This document shows, one piece after another, positions 1-6,868 of a DNA stretch of 8,408 bases. The notes beneath the pieces are model-generated. The model was not told the DNA's origin, made no database searches, and was given only the letters and a program-made list of their open reading frames with translations. Position 1 is the first letter of the stretch; each line of letters starts with the position of its first letter. A program made the translations under genes and the position numbers. The stretch covers positions 1-8,408 of the forward strand of contig JBAWAP010000128.1 in NCBI GenBank assembly GCA_049589355.1. Reading direction: 5' to 3'. The DNA is from JBAWAP01 sp049589355 (lineage in GTDB: Bacteria; Chloroflexota; Anaerolineae; VGOG01).

Positions 1-26
1 GATTGCTTCGCTTCGCTCGCAATGAC
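1..26. repeat. REP-like palindromic repeat at window edge
   Basis: The first bases can form a hairpin with arms ATTGC (2-6) and GCAAT (19-23) around a TTCGC/TTCGCTC core. Read on the minus strand this is the GTCATTGCGAGCGAAGCGAA-type sequence, which I recall as a widespread short interspersed repeat in several bacterial groups. It may continue to the left of the window. No coding role is seen. Confidence 0.5.
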
Positions 27-53
27 AGCCTGAGTAGTCACCCCAGGGTTTAT

Positions 54-240
54 CATTACCCACATCTCAACGCGGGTTGGCTCGCTCGGCCATAAAGTGG
101 CCGAGCTACAGAGCAGCGCCCGATGAATCGGGCTAAAGAACCCCGTTCACGGGGTGGAAGTTCTGTAGCACGGCGACTTCATCGCCGTGCGATCGCTGCC
201 CAATCCTTGGTTCAGGATGATCTACGACTTGTGGGTAATG
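54..240. repeat. MITE-like element framed by an 11-bp inverted repeat
   Basis: CATTACCCACA at 54-64 is the exact reverse complement of TGTGGGTAATG at 230-240. The 187 bases they enclose contain four perfect hairpins and no ORF. Flanking bases do not extend the inverted repeat and I see no clear target-site duplication. Calling it a non-autonomous mobile element is therefore an inference from the paired ends alone; two unrelated repeats meeting here is possible. Confidence 0.4.
84..190. repeat. Cluster of four consecutive perfect hairpins
   Basis: Four perfect inverted repeats follow one another: GCTCGGCCA/TGGCCGAGC (84-92 and 98-106, 5-nt loop), GCCCGAT/ATCGGGC (118-124 and 127-133), ACCCCGT/ACGGGGT (140-146 and 149-155) and GCACGGCGA/TCGCCGTGC (168-176 and 182-190, 5-nt loop). 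The stem sequences differ, but each is fully complementary. Such short GC-rich palindromes are typical of interspersed repeats in GC-rich genomes. None has a following T-run, so none is a good intrinsic terminator. Confidence 0.75.
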
Positions 241-337
241 CATAGTGCGAGGGGGAGGGGGGAACAGTTACGATGACTCCTCTTATTGTTTCCGACGCAA
301 GTCTGTGCTGTACTTAGGGCAGGCATTTTACCGAGGA

Positions 338-380
338 GAGTGCAGGCGCAAACCGCTGGAGCGGACTTGCGTCCGCACTC
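338..380 (+). repeat. GAGTGC...GCACTC hairpin element, copy A, in the leader of the MoxR gene
   Basis: Outer arms at 338-351 and 367-380 pair at 12 of 14 positions. Inside are two competing short hairpins: CCGCT-GG-AGCGG (353-364) and GCGGAC-TTGC-GTCCGC (361-376). They share the same GCGG bases, so they exclude each other. A related element lies in the leader of mazG at 6869-6908, sharing GCGGACTTG and GTCCGCACTCC. The element ends about 20 bases before the ribosome binding site of the MoxR gene, so it is probably transcribed. A dispersed repeat is the simplest reading; attenuation is only possible. Confidence 0.6.
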
Positions 381-401
381 CTCATTTAACTGCACAACGC
401 G

Positions 402-409
402 AAAGGAGG
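402..409 (+). promoter_or_regulatory. Strong ribosome binding site fixing the MoxR start
   Basis: AAAGGAGG, followed by two more G, sits 6 bases before the GTG at 416. This near-perfect Shine-Dalgarno sequence decides the start. The open frame extends upstream to a GTG at 245, but the extra 57 codons run through the repeat element and encode nothing recognisable. Confidence 0.85.
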
Positions 410-415
410 GGACAC

Positions 416-1375
416 GTGACCCAGGTCATACAGTTCACCGAGTGCGTCATCCGCAACGTCGAAACGGTCATCGTTGGTAAACGACAGCAGATCGAGTGGC
501 TTATGGTAGCCCTGCTCTGCCAGGGACACGTGCTCATTGAGGACGTACCCGGCACGGGCAAGACGATGTTGGCCCGGGCCATCGCCGCCAGCATGGGCAT
601 AAGTTTCAAACGGCTGCAATGCACACCAGACCTGCTGCCCAACGACATCACCGGTGTGAGCGTTTTCAACCAGAAGACCAACGAGTTCGAATTCCGGCCT
701 GGCCCAGTCTTCGTCAACATCCTGCTGGCCGACGAGGTCAACCGGACCACACCCCGCACCCAAGCCGCGTTACTGGAGGCCATGCAGGAGCGACAGGTCA
801 CCATGGACGGTGTAACCCGTCCCCTGCCGGCTCCCTTTCTGGTGCTGGCCACCCAGAACCCCATCGAATACGAGGGCACCTTTCCCCTGCCCGAAGCTCA
901 ACTCGACCGCTTCCTCATCCGCCTGTCGCTGGGCTATCCGGAGACAGACGACGAAGTCCAGATTCTACGCAACCTCAGAAAACAACATCCCATCGAGACC
1001 ATCGGTCAAGTGGTGGACGGAACCGAGTTGCTGGACCTGTACGACGCTGTCACCGATGTGCACGTGGACGAGTCACTGGAGCAGTACATCCTGGCCATTG
1101 TGCAAGCCACCCGTTCCCACCGTGACGTGGCACTGGGAGCCAGCCCGCGTGGGTCACTGGCCCTCTACAAGACCTCCCAGGCATTGGCGGCGCTCCGCAG
1201 TCGCGACTACGTCATTCCCGACGACATAAAGGCATTGGTCCCCCTAGCCCTTGCCCACCGGTTAATCATCAAGCCCGATAGCCAGTTGCGCGGGCGCACC
1301 GCCGGGGGAATCCTGGCCGAAATTCTGGAGCGCACGGAACTGGACATTGGGGAATTGAAACGTGAAACGCGATGA
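416..1375 (+). CDS. MoxR-family AAA+ ATPase
   Basis: Predicted cytoplasmic AAA+ chaperone-type ATPase of 319 residues, the usual length for the family. Visible motifs in order: Walker A VPGTGKT (residues 44-50), Walker B ILLADEVNR (102-110), sensor 1 ATQNP (145-149), the MoxR signature EGTFPLPEAQLDRF (153-166), and a late GASPRGSLAL segment in the sensor 2 region. The C-terminal lid (ATPase lid 2) appears complete. MoxR ATPases work with a partner carrying a VWA-like domain, often a DUF58 protein, to remodel or insert metal into target proteins; the target here is unknown. The GTG start is chosen for its strong ribosome binding site. The stop overlaps the next ATG as ATGA, which implies translational coupling with the DUF58 gene. 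Confidence 0.95.
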   Translation: MTQVIQFTECVIRNVETVIVGKRQQIEWLMVALLCQGHVLIEDVPGTGKTMLARAIAASMGISFKRLQCTPDLLPNDITGVSVFNQKTNEFEFRPGPVFVNILLADEVNRTTPRTQAALLEAMQERQVTMDGVTRPLPAPFLVLATQNPIEYEGTFPLPEAQLDRFLIRLSLGYPETDDEVQILRNLRKQHPIETIGQVVDGTELLDLYDAVTDVHVDESLEQYILAIVQATRSHRDVALGASPRGSLALYKTSQALAALRSRDYVIPDDIKALVPLALAHRLIIKPDSQLRGRTAGGILAEILERTELDIGELKRETR

Positions 1376-2556
1376 AGAATTTCGTACCCTTTCTGCTGAT
1401 TCTGTTCGTTATCGCTGCCTTCCTGCGGGTGGATTTTTTCTTCACTATAGTCTATCTCCTCTTCGCCGTTTATCTGCTATCGCGCCTCTGGACACGCTGC
1501 ACAGTGCATCACCTGCGGGTCCAACGGCGCTTTACGGACCACGCCTTCTGCGGCGAGCGGGTGACGGTGGATACGGTGGTGCACAATGCCAGTTGGCTGC
1601 CCATCCCCTGGCTGGAGGTGCACGAATCGCTGCCGATAGAACTCACCGTGCCTCCTTTCTATCGCAAAGTGGTCAGCCTGGGCCCGCGCGAGCGACGGCA
1701 CTTCCACTACATGCTCCACTGCCGTCGGCGAGGCTACTACCCTGTCGGCCCGCTGAAGATGCAAACCGGCGATCTATTGGGGATTGTTCGCCAAAGCCAG
1801 GCACAGGTGGAGCCAGAGCACGTCATCGTCTACCCCCGGGTGGTCCCTCTCCAGCAGTTGGGTCTACCTACGCGTTCTCCACTGGTCTCACTACCTGCCC
1901 ACTCGCCCCTGTTCGAAGACCCGGCCCGGGTTAGGGGTGTACGCGACTACCAGCAGGGCGATTCCCTCCGCCGCATCCACTGGACGGCGACGGCCAGCAC
2001 CGGCCGGTTGCTGGTGAAACAGTACCAGCCGGCCATCGCCCGCGAAACCCTGATCTGTCTTGACCTGGACGAAGCGGGTTACGAACGTCGCCAGCGATAC
2101 ACTGCCACCGAACTGGCCATCGTCACCGCCGCCTCCATTGCCAACCACATCATCGTCAGAGAGAGGCTGCCGGCAGGACTGGCTACCGCAGCATGGGACC
2201 CGTTGTTAGACGATCAGGCTCGCTTCTTTCTGCCTCCACGCCCGGAGCGCGCCCATCTGATGAGCCTGCTGGAAGTGCTGGCGCGGGTGCAGATCACGTC
2301 GGCGACGCCGTTCGCGGATCTGCTGCGCCAGGAGGGCGTGAACCTTTCGTGGGGAGCCACGCTGGCGGTCATCACCGGCCGCGAGAGCGAGGAGTTGTTC
2401 GACACCTTGGTCTACCTGCGGCGGGCAGGGTTCGCCGTGGCCTTGATTCTGGTCCAGTCGGCCCGTCCGTCAGCCGAACTGCAAAAGCGGGCCGATTTGC
2501 TTGGAGTGCCCATTCATCGGGTATGGAGTGAGCGCGATTTGGAGACGTGGCAATGA
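1372..2556 (+). CDS. DUF58 domain-containing protein, MoxR partner
   Basis: Predicted 394-residue protein. Two hydrophobic segments fill residues 4-36 and anchor it in the membrane. A beta-rich middle region follows, and the DUF58 signature is at about 188-218: GVRDYQQGDSLRRIHW followed by a basic, hydrophobic stretch. After it comes a VWA-like fold that starts with a LDLDEAG segment in place of a clean MIDAS motif. In this family the DUF58/VWA-like protein is encoded beside a MoxR ATPase and is thought to act with it as adaptor or substrate. The start is the ATG within the ATGA overlap with the ATPase gene; only weak Shine-Dalgarno sequence is present, consistent with coupling. The end overlaps the next gene in the same way. 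Confidence 0.92.
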   Translation: MKNFVPFLLILFVIAAFLRVDFFFTIVYLLFAVYLLSRLWTRCTVHHLRVQRRFTDHAFCGERVTVDTVVHNASWLPIPWLEVHESLPIELTVPPFYRKVVSLGPRERRHFHYMLHCRRRGYYPVGPLKMQTGDLLGIVRQSQAQVEPEHVIVYPRVVPLQQLGLPTRSPLVSLPAHSPLFEDPARVRGVRDYQQGDSLRRIHWTATASTGRLLVKQYQPAIARETLICLDLDEAGYERRQRYTATELAIVTAASIANHIIVRERLPAGLATAAWDPLLDDQARFFLPPRPERAHLMSLLEVLARVQITSATPFADLLRQEGVNLSWGATLAVITGRESEELFDTLVYLRRAGFAVALILVQSARPSAELQKRADLLGVPIHRVWSERDLETWQ

Positions 2557-4115
2557 AGCGCAATCCATGGCTGGAGAACTTGTTCCGACCGCTGGTGATT
2601 GGGGCGATGTGCGGCTGCGTAGCCCTGTCGTTGGTGGAACTGATACACTTGCTCTTCCCAACCTGGAACGGAACCTACCTCATCGCGGGTTGCATGCTGG
2701 CGGCATTGGAGGCCAATTATTCGTATCGGCTGATCCGAGCCCGGTGGCTGTGGAGCCCCACCAATGTCCTACGATTCCGAGTTGTCGAACTCGCGATGTT
2801 CTTCATTTTGCTTAAGATCGGTAGTTACATAGGTGCCCCCTTGGCTAGTGTGCTGGCAGACATCCAAACCTGGCCACGCGAACCCCTCGCAATCATTGAT
2901 CCCGAAACGGCGGTTGCCTTCGTCTTGGCTTTCCTCTCCTGGGGGGCTTCTACTCAGACTGTCCGTGACCTGGAACGACTCTACGAGCCCCCTGAACGTA
3001 GCCTCCTCTATGTCTCCCCTACGGAGAGCCTCACCAGTCGCTTCTTTTGGGGTGGAGCAGTGTTGCTGATTGCGACTGGCATCACCCGCCTTGGGATCGC
3101 CGCCCTGTTGAACCTGAGCCGCCCCCTGGTGCCGGGACTGGTGCTCAACGTGCTGGTCTACTTCCTGCTGGGCCTGGTGATGCTGGGGCAGGTGCACTTC
3201 ACCTGGTTGCGCAAACAGTGGCAGGCGCAGCAGATTACAGTGGCCAACGAGCTGGCTAGTCGCTGGGTGTGCTACAGTCTGGCCTTCATCGGCCTGGCGG
3301 CGCTGCTGGCTTTCCTGCTTCCCACCAGTTACACGGTGGGCCTGTTGGATGCGGTCGCCACCATCATCCAGATCCTTGGGTACGTCGTTACGCTGCTTTT
3401 CACACTCCTTTCCTTGCCCTTCGCCTGGCTGTTCTGGCTGCTGTCAAACCTGTTTGGCGCTGAGCGGCCCTTTCCCCAGGCTAAGCTCCGGCCGCCGCAA
3501 ATCTCCCAACGGGAGCCTGTCGTCCCCGGTGGCGGTGCCCCCGATTGGTTCGAGATATTGCGATCGCTTCTTTTCTGGGCGGTTGCATTGGGGATGCTTT
3601 TCTACGTGATCCGCAGCTATCTGCGCGACCGCCCCGAACTATTGGAAGCTTTACTCCGGCAGAGTCCGATTCGCACCCTGCGCGACTTTCTAATGGCCCT
3701 CTGGCGTCGCCTGTTTGGTTTGGCAGAGGCTGCCAGCGAGCGCATTACACGACGGCTGTCGCTGCAGCGTGCACGACCCCAATCGTCTAAGAAGCCTTTT
3801 CGCTTCTTCCGGCTGGGCGTGCTGTCGCCCCGCGAGCGCATTTTCTATTATTACCTGAGCATCCTGGAACGGGCGCGCCGTCAAGGCTACCCTCGCCGAA
3901 GCGGTGAGACGCCCTACGAGTACGATGCGAACTTGGGTCCCAGACTGCTCGAAGCACGGCAGGAACTAACCACGCTTACCCAGGCCTTCGTAGAGGCCCG
4001 TTACAGCCGTCAAACTTTCGACCGTGAGCAAGACCGGCGGGTGCGCATTATCTGGAAACGGGTGCGAGCCGCACTACAAGCCCTCAAGCGCAAAGCGGAA
4101 TCGGTAGATTGGTAG
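2553..4115 (+). CDS. Multi-pass membrane protein with C-terminal DUF4129 domain
   Basis: Predicted integral membrane protein of 520 residues. About eight or nine hydrophobic segments lie in residues 14-362, including ones near 14-35, 75-95, 165-185, 192-215, 240-262, 270-300 and 340-360. A basic cytoplasmic linker follows. The C-terminal domain at about 425-500 carries the DUF4129 pattern: RIFYYYLSILERARRQGYPR, then GETPYEY, then LTQAFVEARYS. DUF4129 is commonly fused to, or encoded beside, a transglutaminase-like (TgpA) protein in MoxR/DUF58 clusters. No Cys-His-Asp transglutaminase domain is seen here. The start is the ATG at 2553, with GGAG eight bases upstream and an ATGA overlap with the DUF58 gene; a GTG two codons earlier is less likely. 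The function is unknown, probably envelope-related. Confidence 0.88.
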   Translation: MKRNPWLENLFRPLVIGAMCGCVALSLVELIHLLFPTWNGTYLIAGCMLAALEANYSYRLIRARWLWSPTNVLRFRVVELAMFFILLKIGSYIGAPLASVLADIQTWPREPLAIIDPETAVAFVLAFLSWGASTQTVRDLERLYEPPERSLLYVSPTESLTSRFFWGGAVLLIATGITRLGIAALLNLSRPLVPGLVLNVLVYFLLGLVMLGQVHFTWLRKQWQAQQITVANELASRWVCYSLAFIGLAALLAFLLPTSYTVGLLDAVATIIQILGYVVTLLFTLLSLPFAWLFWLLSNLFGAERPFPQAKLRPPQISQREPVVPGGGAPDWFEILRSLLFWAVALGMLFYVIRSYLRDRPELLEALLRQSPIRTLRDFLMALWRRLFGLAEAASERITRRLSLQRARPQSSKKPFRFFRLGVLSPRERIFYYYLSILERARRQGYPRRSGETPYEYDANLGPRLLEARQELTTLTQAFVEARYSRQTFDREQDRRVRIIWKRVRAALQALKRKAESVDW

Positions 4116-4132
4116 ACTGGTGGGTTGGGCTT

Positions 4133-5094
4133 ATGGAACTGAAGGGATTGGACATCATCCTGACCTATGACTGCACTGGCCGGTGTGCCCACTGCTGCTA
4201 CCGCGCCGGACCAGGCCGGAACGAGACAATGAGTGTGGCGGAGGTCGAGAGCTATTTGGTGGCGGTGGCCGATCAGCCGCTGAAGTGGGTCCTGCTCTTT
4301 GGTGGGGAACCGTTTCTCTGCTACGACCTACTGAGGGCCTCAGTAGCGCTGGCCGCTCCGCTAGCTGGGGTGCTGGTCTTTACCAACGGTTACTGGGCCA
4401 CGGATCTGGACACCGCCCGCCGGTTGCTGGCCGGGCTTCAGGCAGCAGGCCTGGACTACATCCTGTTCAGCGTGGACGCTTTTCACCAAGCGCACGCACC
4501 CCTGGAACGAATCGCCATCGGCATTGACGCCGCGCGTGAAGTGGGTTACCAAACGATCGAGGTGGACAACCGCTGTTTGGGCGGGCCGGACGAGGACAAC
4601 GCTTTTAACCGGCGCACCCAAGCCATCATGGCCCGCCTGGCCGAATTGTGCGACCTGACTGACGTGAACGTCATCCAGGGGCCATCGCGGATGGTGGGGC
4701 GCGCCGCCGATGAACTGAGTTCCCATCTACCGACACAAGCCACCCTTCCAACGAAGTGCCTGTTGCCTGATTACCTGGGCGCCGATATTCGCGCTCCTAC
4801 CGGCGTGGAGATCCACCCCGGCGGCTGGGTCAACCTGTGTGCAGGGCTGGCACTGGGCAATGCCCGCGAGCGTCCCCTGGACCAACTCCTCGCCGACTAC
4901 GACCCCGACGCCCATCCCGTCATCAGCGTGTTGGCGCAGGGGGGCCATGGGGACTGCTCAAGCTGGCTCAGCGTCACGGGTATTCGCCGGTCAGCGGCTA
5001 TGTGGATGGCTGTCACTTGTGTTACCAGGTGCGGCGCTTCCTGCGACCTTATTACCCCGACCATCTTGCTCCTGCCCATCCCTACATCGAATAG
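4133..5094 (+). CDS. Radical SAM protein with SPASM-like C-terminus, frameshifted
   Basis: The radical SAM domain starts at once: C14-x3-C18-x2-C21 (CTGRCAHC) binds the 4Fe-4S cluster that cleaves SAM, with a fourth cysteine at 22. GGEP (57-60) follows and then a SVDAFH segment (113-118). Further cysteines at TKCL, NLCAG and, after the frame break, GCHLCYQVRR suggest auxiliary cluster ligands of SPASM or twitch type. The frame breaks at six G (4939-4944). Before it the protein reads ...VLAQGG in the frame of the ATG. The natural continuation, PWGLLKLAQRHGYSP...GYVDGCHLCYQVRRFLRP, is in the -1 frame and ends at TAG 5092-5094. One extra G would restore a protein of about 320 residues. Read straight through, the frame runs into the transporter gene, which is an artefact. 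It starts 17 bases after the DUF4129 stop, so it is probably in the same operon. The substrate is unknown. Confidence 0.82.
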
Positions 5095-5098
5095 ATCA

Positions 5099-5667
5099 AT
5101 GGAGAAAGCAAAAGCATCTGGGAATCTGCGCATTGTTGCGATCACGTCTTTCCTGAGTGGCATATCTCTGAGTATGACATTCGTTGTGTGGCAGCCCTTT
5201 GTGCTCAGCCTGGGCGCGCCGATGAGCACGCTGGGCCTACTGGAAAGCCTGGGTGGGCAGAGCGGCATAGTGACCACCGTGATCCAGGCCATTGGTGGCT
5301 GGTTCTCCGACTACCTCGGCAGGAAATCGCTTATCGCCCTGGGCAGCCTGACTGGTGTCCTGGGCGTGTCTTTCTACGTGCTGGCGGCCATTTGATGGCC
5401 CTCCTTGGCATAACGCTGGGGGCTATCTTCATCCAGTCAACCGCCCTGGCGGCGGAAGTGGTGGCGGAAGAAGCAAGGGCAATGTACCTGGCCTTTTTCG
5501 ACGCAGTGATTGACCTCTCTTTCATTGTGATGCCCCTCATTGTCGGCTTTGTAGCTGGATTCGGGGAGAGCTTACCCTTCCTGGTATGCGCCATTTTCCT
5601 CGCCGGAGCAGGGATATTCTTTCGATTACAGGTGCATTTCACTAATGCACCTTTTTTGGCTACTTGA
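5099..5667 (+). pseudogene. Major facilitator superfamily transporter, half-length and frame-broken
   Basis: The first part (5099-5395, 98 residues) has three hydrophobic segments and the MFS motif A between the second and third: GGWFSDYLGRKSLIALGSL. It stops at TGA 5393-5395. The second part continues in the -1 frame from an ATG at 5395 (TGATG overlap) through three more hydrophobic segments to TGA 5665-5667. Together they give about 189 residues and six helices; ordinary MFS proteins have about 400 residues and twelve. One added T near 5391-5393 would join the parts into a smooth ILMALLGITLG helix. The gene is either a 5' half with a frameshift or a 12-helix gene that lost its middle. It starts 4 bases after the radical SAM stop without a clear ribosome binding site. 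A working two-part transporter is less likely. Confidence 0.7.
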
Positions 5668-5716
5668 ACGCAAGCGAGGTCAACTCCTCGCTTCTTGGGT
5701 TGACCTCGTTTGTTCA
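5665..5716 (+). terminator. Long hairpin over the transporter stop codon, terminator-like
   Basis: CAAGCGAGGTCAAC (5671-5684) pairs at 13 of 14 positions with GTTGACCTCGTTTG (5699-5712) around a 14-nt loop. The stem extends outward through TGAAC (5665-5669) and GTTCA (5712-5716) with a small bulge. It begins on the TGA of the transporter remnant and closes the five-gene run, so a role in ending transcription or stabilising the 3' end is reasonable. No T-run follows, so it is not a classic intrinsic terminator. A mobile-element end is an alternative. Confidence 0.45.
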
Positions 5717-5950
5717 CGCTTGATAAGGGGATAGCGTTCGAGCCATCGGTTCCTTGAGTCCACGAAACCCTTGGATAGGGTCATATACATTGATGAGGTC
5801 TGGGACAGTTTCCTTTAGGCATGGCTTCAAGAAACTCGGAGCTAGCGATGTGGAAGGGATTTCAAAGTGCAGCAAAAGCCAAGGGGGACATTGAAGCTCT
5901 TCGGTAATCCATAGGTTGAGAGTAGGGAGTATCATCAAGACAGGAGCCCT
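5717..5950. other. Non-coding stretch, no supported gene
   Basis: No gene is supported. The only longer frame is a 74-codon minus-strand ORF (5714-5938), rich in Pro and Leu, which has no recognisable domain or ribosome binding site and ends inside the hairpin at 5665-5716; it may be a gene remnant. A faint CAAGAAACT at 5828-5836 resembles part of the downstream repeat unit. GC content falls toward the array. Confidence 0.4.
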
Positions 5951-6586
5951 GTTTGTATGCCAGGGTCAAAAAATATGAAATAACCTAGAGTGATAAGAAG
6001 CGGTTAACATATTATGGGAAATTGAAGAAATAGTCTGAAGTAGAAATAAAGTGTTTGCATATCAACGGAAGTATGATAAATATTGCAGAAGAGCAAGAAT
6101 CTATTTACATATCAAAGGAAAGGCAAGAAATATCGTGTGTCATCAATAGGCGGTTTACATATGAAAGTGTTAGACAAGAAGCGTTATATAAATGTAAGAA
6201 CCTGTTTACATATCAAGACAAGGACAAGCAGTCTCTCAGTTCTACTGAAAACACATTCCTGAGTCTGTTCAAAGCTACATATGGTGGTCTACCGCTCGAT
6301 AATCACTATGTCTAGGGAGTGGGAGTTCAGAACTTCAATTTCGGGGAGAGGATAGATGCTTCCTGAGCAATAATCTATTGACATATCGGAGTAATGATAC
6401 ACAATATTGTGAAAATGCACGAAAACATTAACATAGGCATAAATCGGTATAAAATTGCCTGAAGGCCATCGAATAAGTTTACATATTTGCATAACGATAC
6501 AAACTGATCGTAAGAAATAAGAATTGGTTTACATAGCACCATAGGGGCGGGGAATCGTGTAAAAGAGCAAGAAACTGTTCACATAT
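5951..6586 (+). repeat. Degenerate tandem array with 50-bp period, core GTTTACATAT
   Basis: The decamer GTTTACATAT or a close variant starts at 6003, 6053, 6103, 6153, 6204, 6377, 6427, 6477, 6527 and 6577. Weaker copies lie at 5951, 6273 and 6325. Spacings are 52, 50, 50, 50, 51, 69, 52, 52, 50, 50, 50, 50. Copies at 6153, 6204 and 6477 match exactly; most others differ at one to three positions. Similarity goes beyond the decamer: GAGCAAGAATCT (6091), GAGCAATAATCT (6365) and GAGCAAGAAACT (6565) each lie directly before a decamer, and AAATA-like sequence recurs near unit positions 26-30. A unit of 50 is not a multiple of three, so this is not a protein repeat. The strand is AT- and purine-rich, unlike its neighbours. 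Candidate roles are multiple binding sites for one protein, a replication or partition site, or a decayed satellite. No known family is recognised. Confidence 0.85.
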
Positions 6587-6815
6587 TCTAATCAGAAGGC
6601 CAGGGACGCCCGCCAGATACTATTGGACTGACTTCACCTTTGCACCGGCTATCGAGCGGCTGGGACGAAGGGGCCAGATGGCCGGAGCATTTCAAAACAA
6701 CCAGGGTTGACGTCAGTTCGCAGTTTCCTGGACCCTCTCAGCACCGGATGGAAACCGTACCCTTTCCCCTCTCACCCGCGCCACCGAGGATGGTAGCGAT
6801 CTATTGGCCTGCTTT
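6587..6815. other. GC-richer non-coding stretch, no supported gene
   Basis: Composition returns to the GC-rich background at about 6600. No gene is supported. One open stretch on the + strand ends at TGA 6708-6710 and reads YYWTDFTFAPAIERLGRRGQ near its end. It has no start codon with a ribosome binding site and could be the 3' remnant of a lost gene. A 67-codon ORF at 6640-6843 has no recognisable features. Confidence 0.35.
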
Positions 6816-6816
6816 C

Positions 6817-6844
6817 TTGCACAATCGTCATTTTGCATTATAAT
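6817..6844 (+). promoter_or_regulatory. Predicted sigma-70-type promoter of mazG
   Basis: A consensus -10 box TATAAT lies at 6839-6844. TTGCAC at 6817-6822 is a fair -35 box with a 16-bp spacer. Transcription would begin near 6851, giving a leader of about 90 bases that contains the hairpin element at 6869-6908. Confidence 0.6.
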
Positions 6845-6868
6845 CAGGACTTGAGAGTTTGGAGGTCA

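Noticed and set aside
248..262. G-rich run as a possible G-quadruplex
   Set aside because: Only two G tracts are adjacent; four tracts are needed.
286..316. Promoter TTGTTT...TACTTA for the MoxR operon
   Set aside because: The spacer is 19 bases and both boxes are poor, so I do not call it.
245..415. N-terminal extension of the MoxR ATPase from GTG 245
   Set aside because: It would translate the hairpin repeat, has no recognisable domain, and the strong ribosome binding site at 402-409 serves the GTG at 416.
4133..5395. Single radical SAM-MFS fusion protein
   Set aside because: Residues after the G6 run are not radical SAM-like in this frame, while the -1 frame holds the conserved C-terminus and its own stop at 5092-5094. 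The transporter has its own ATG at 5099.
6055..6315. 86-residue ORF with recurring FTY segments
   Set aside because: It lies inside the 50-base array. The repeats fall in different frames because 50 is not a multiple of three, and there is no ribosome binding site.
5951..6586. CRISPR array (22-base repeats with 28-base spacers)
   Set aside because: Repeats within a CRISPR array are almost identical. Here they differ in most copies, similarity extends into the supposed spacers, the central copies at 6273 and 6325 are the worst, and no cas gene is in the window.
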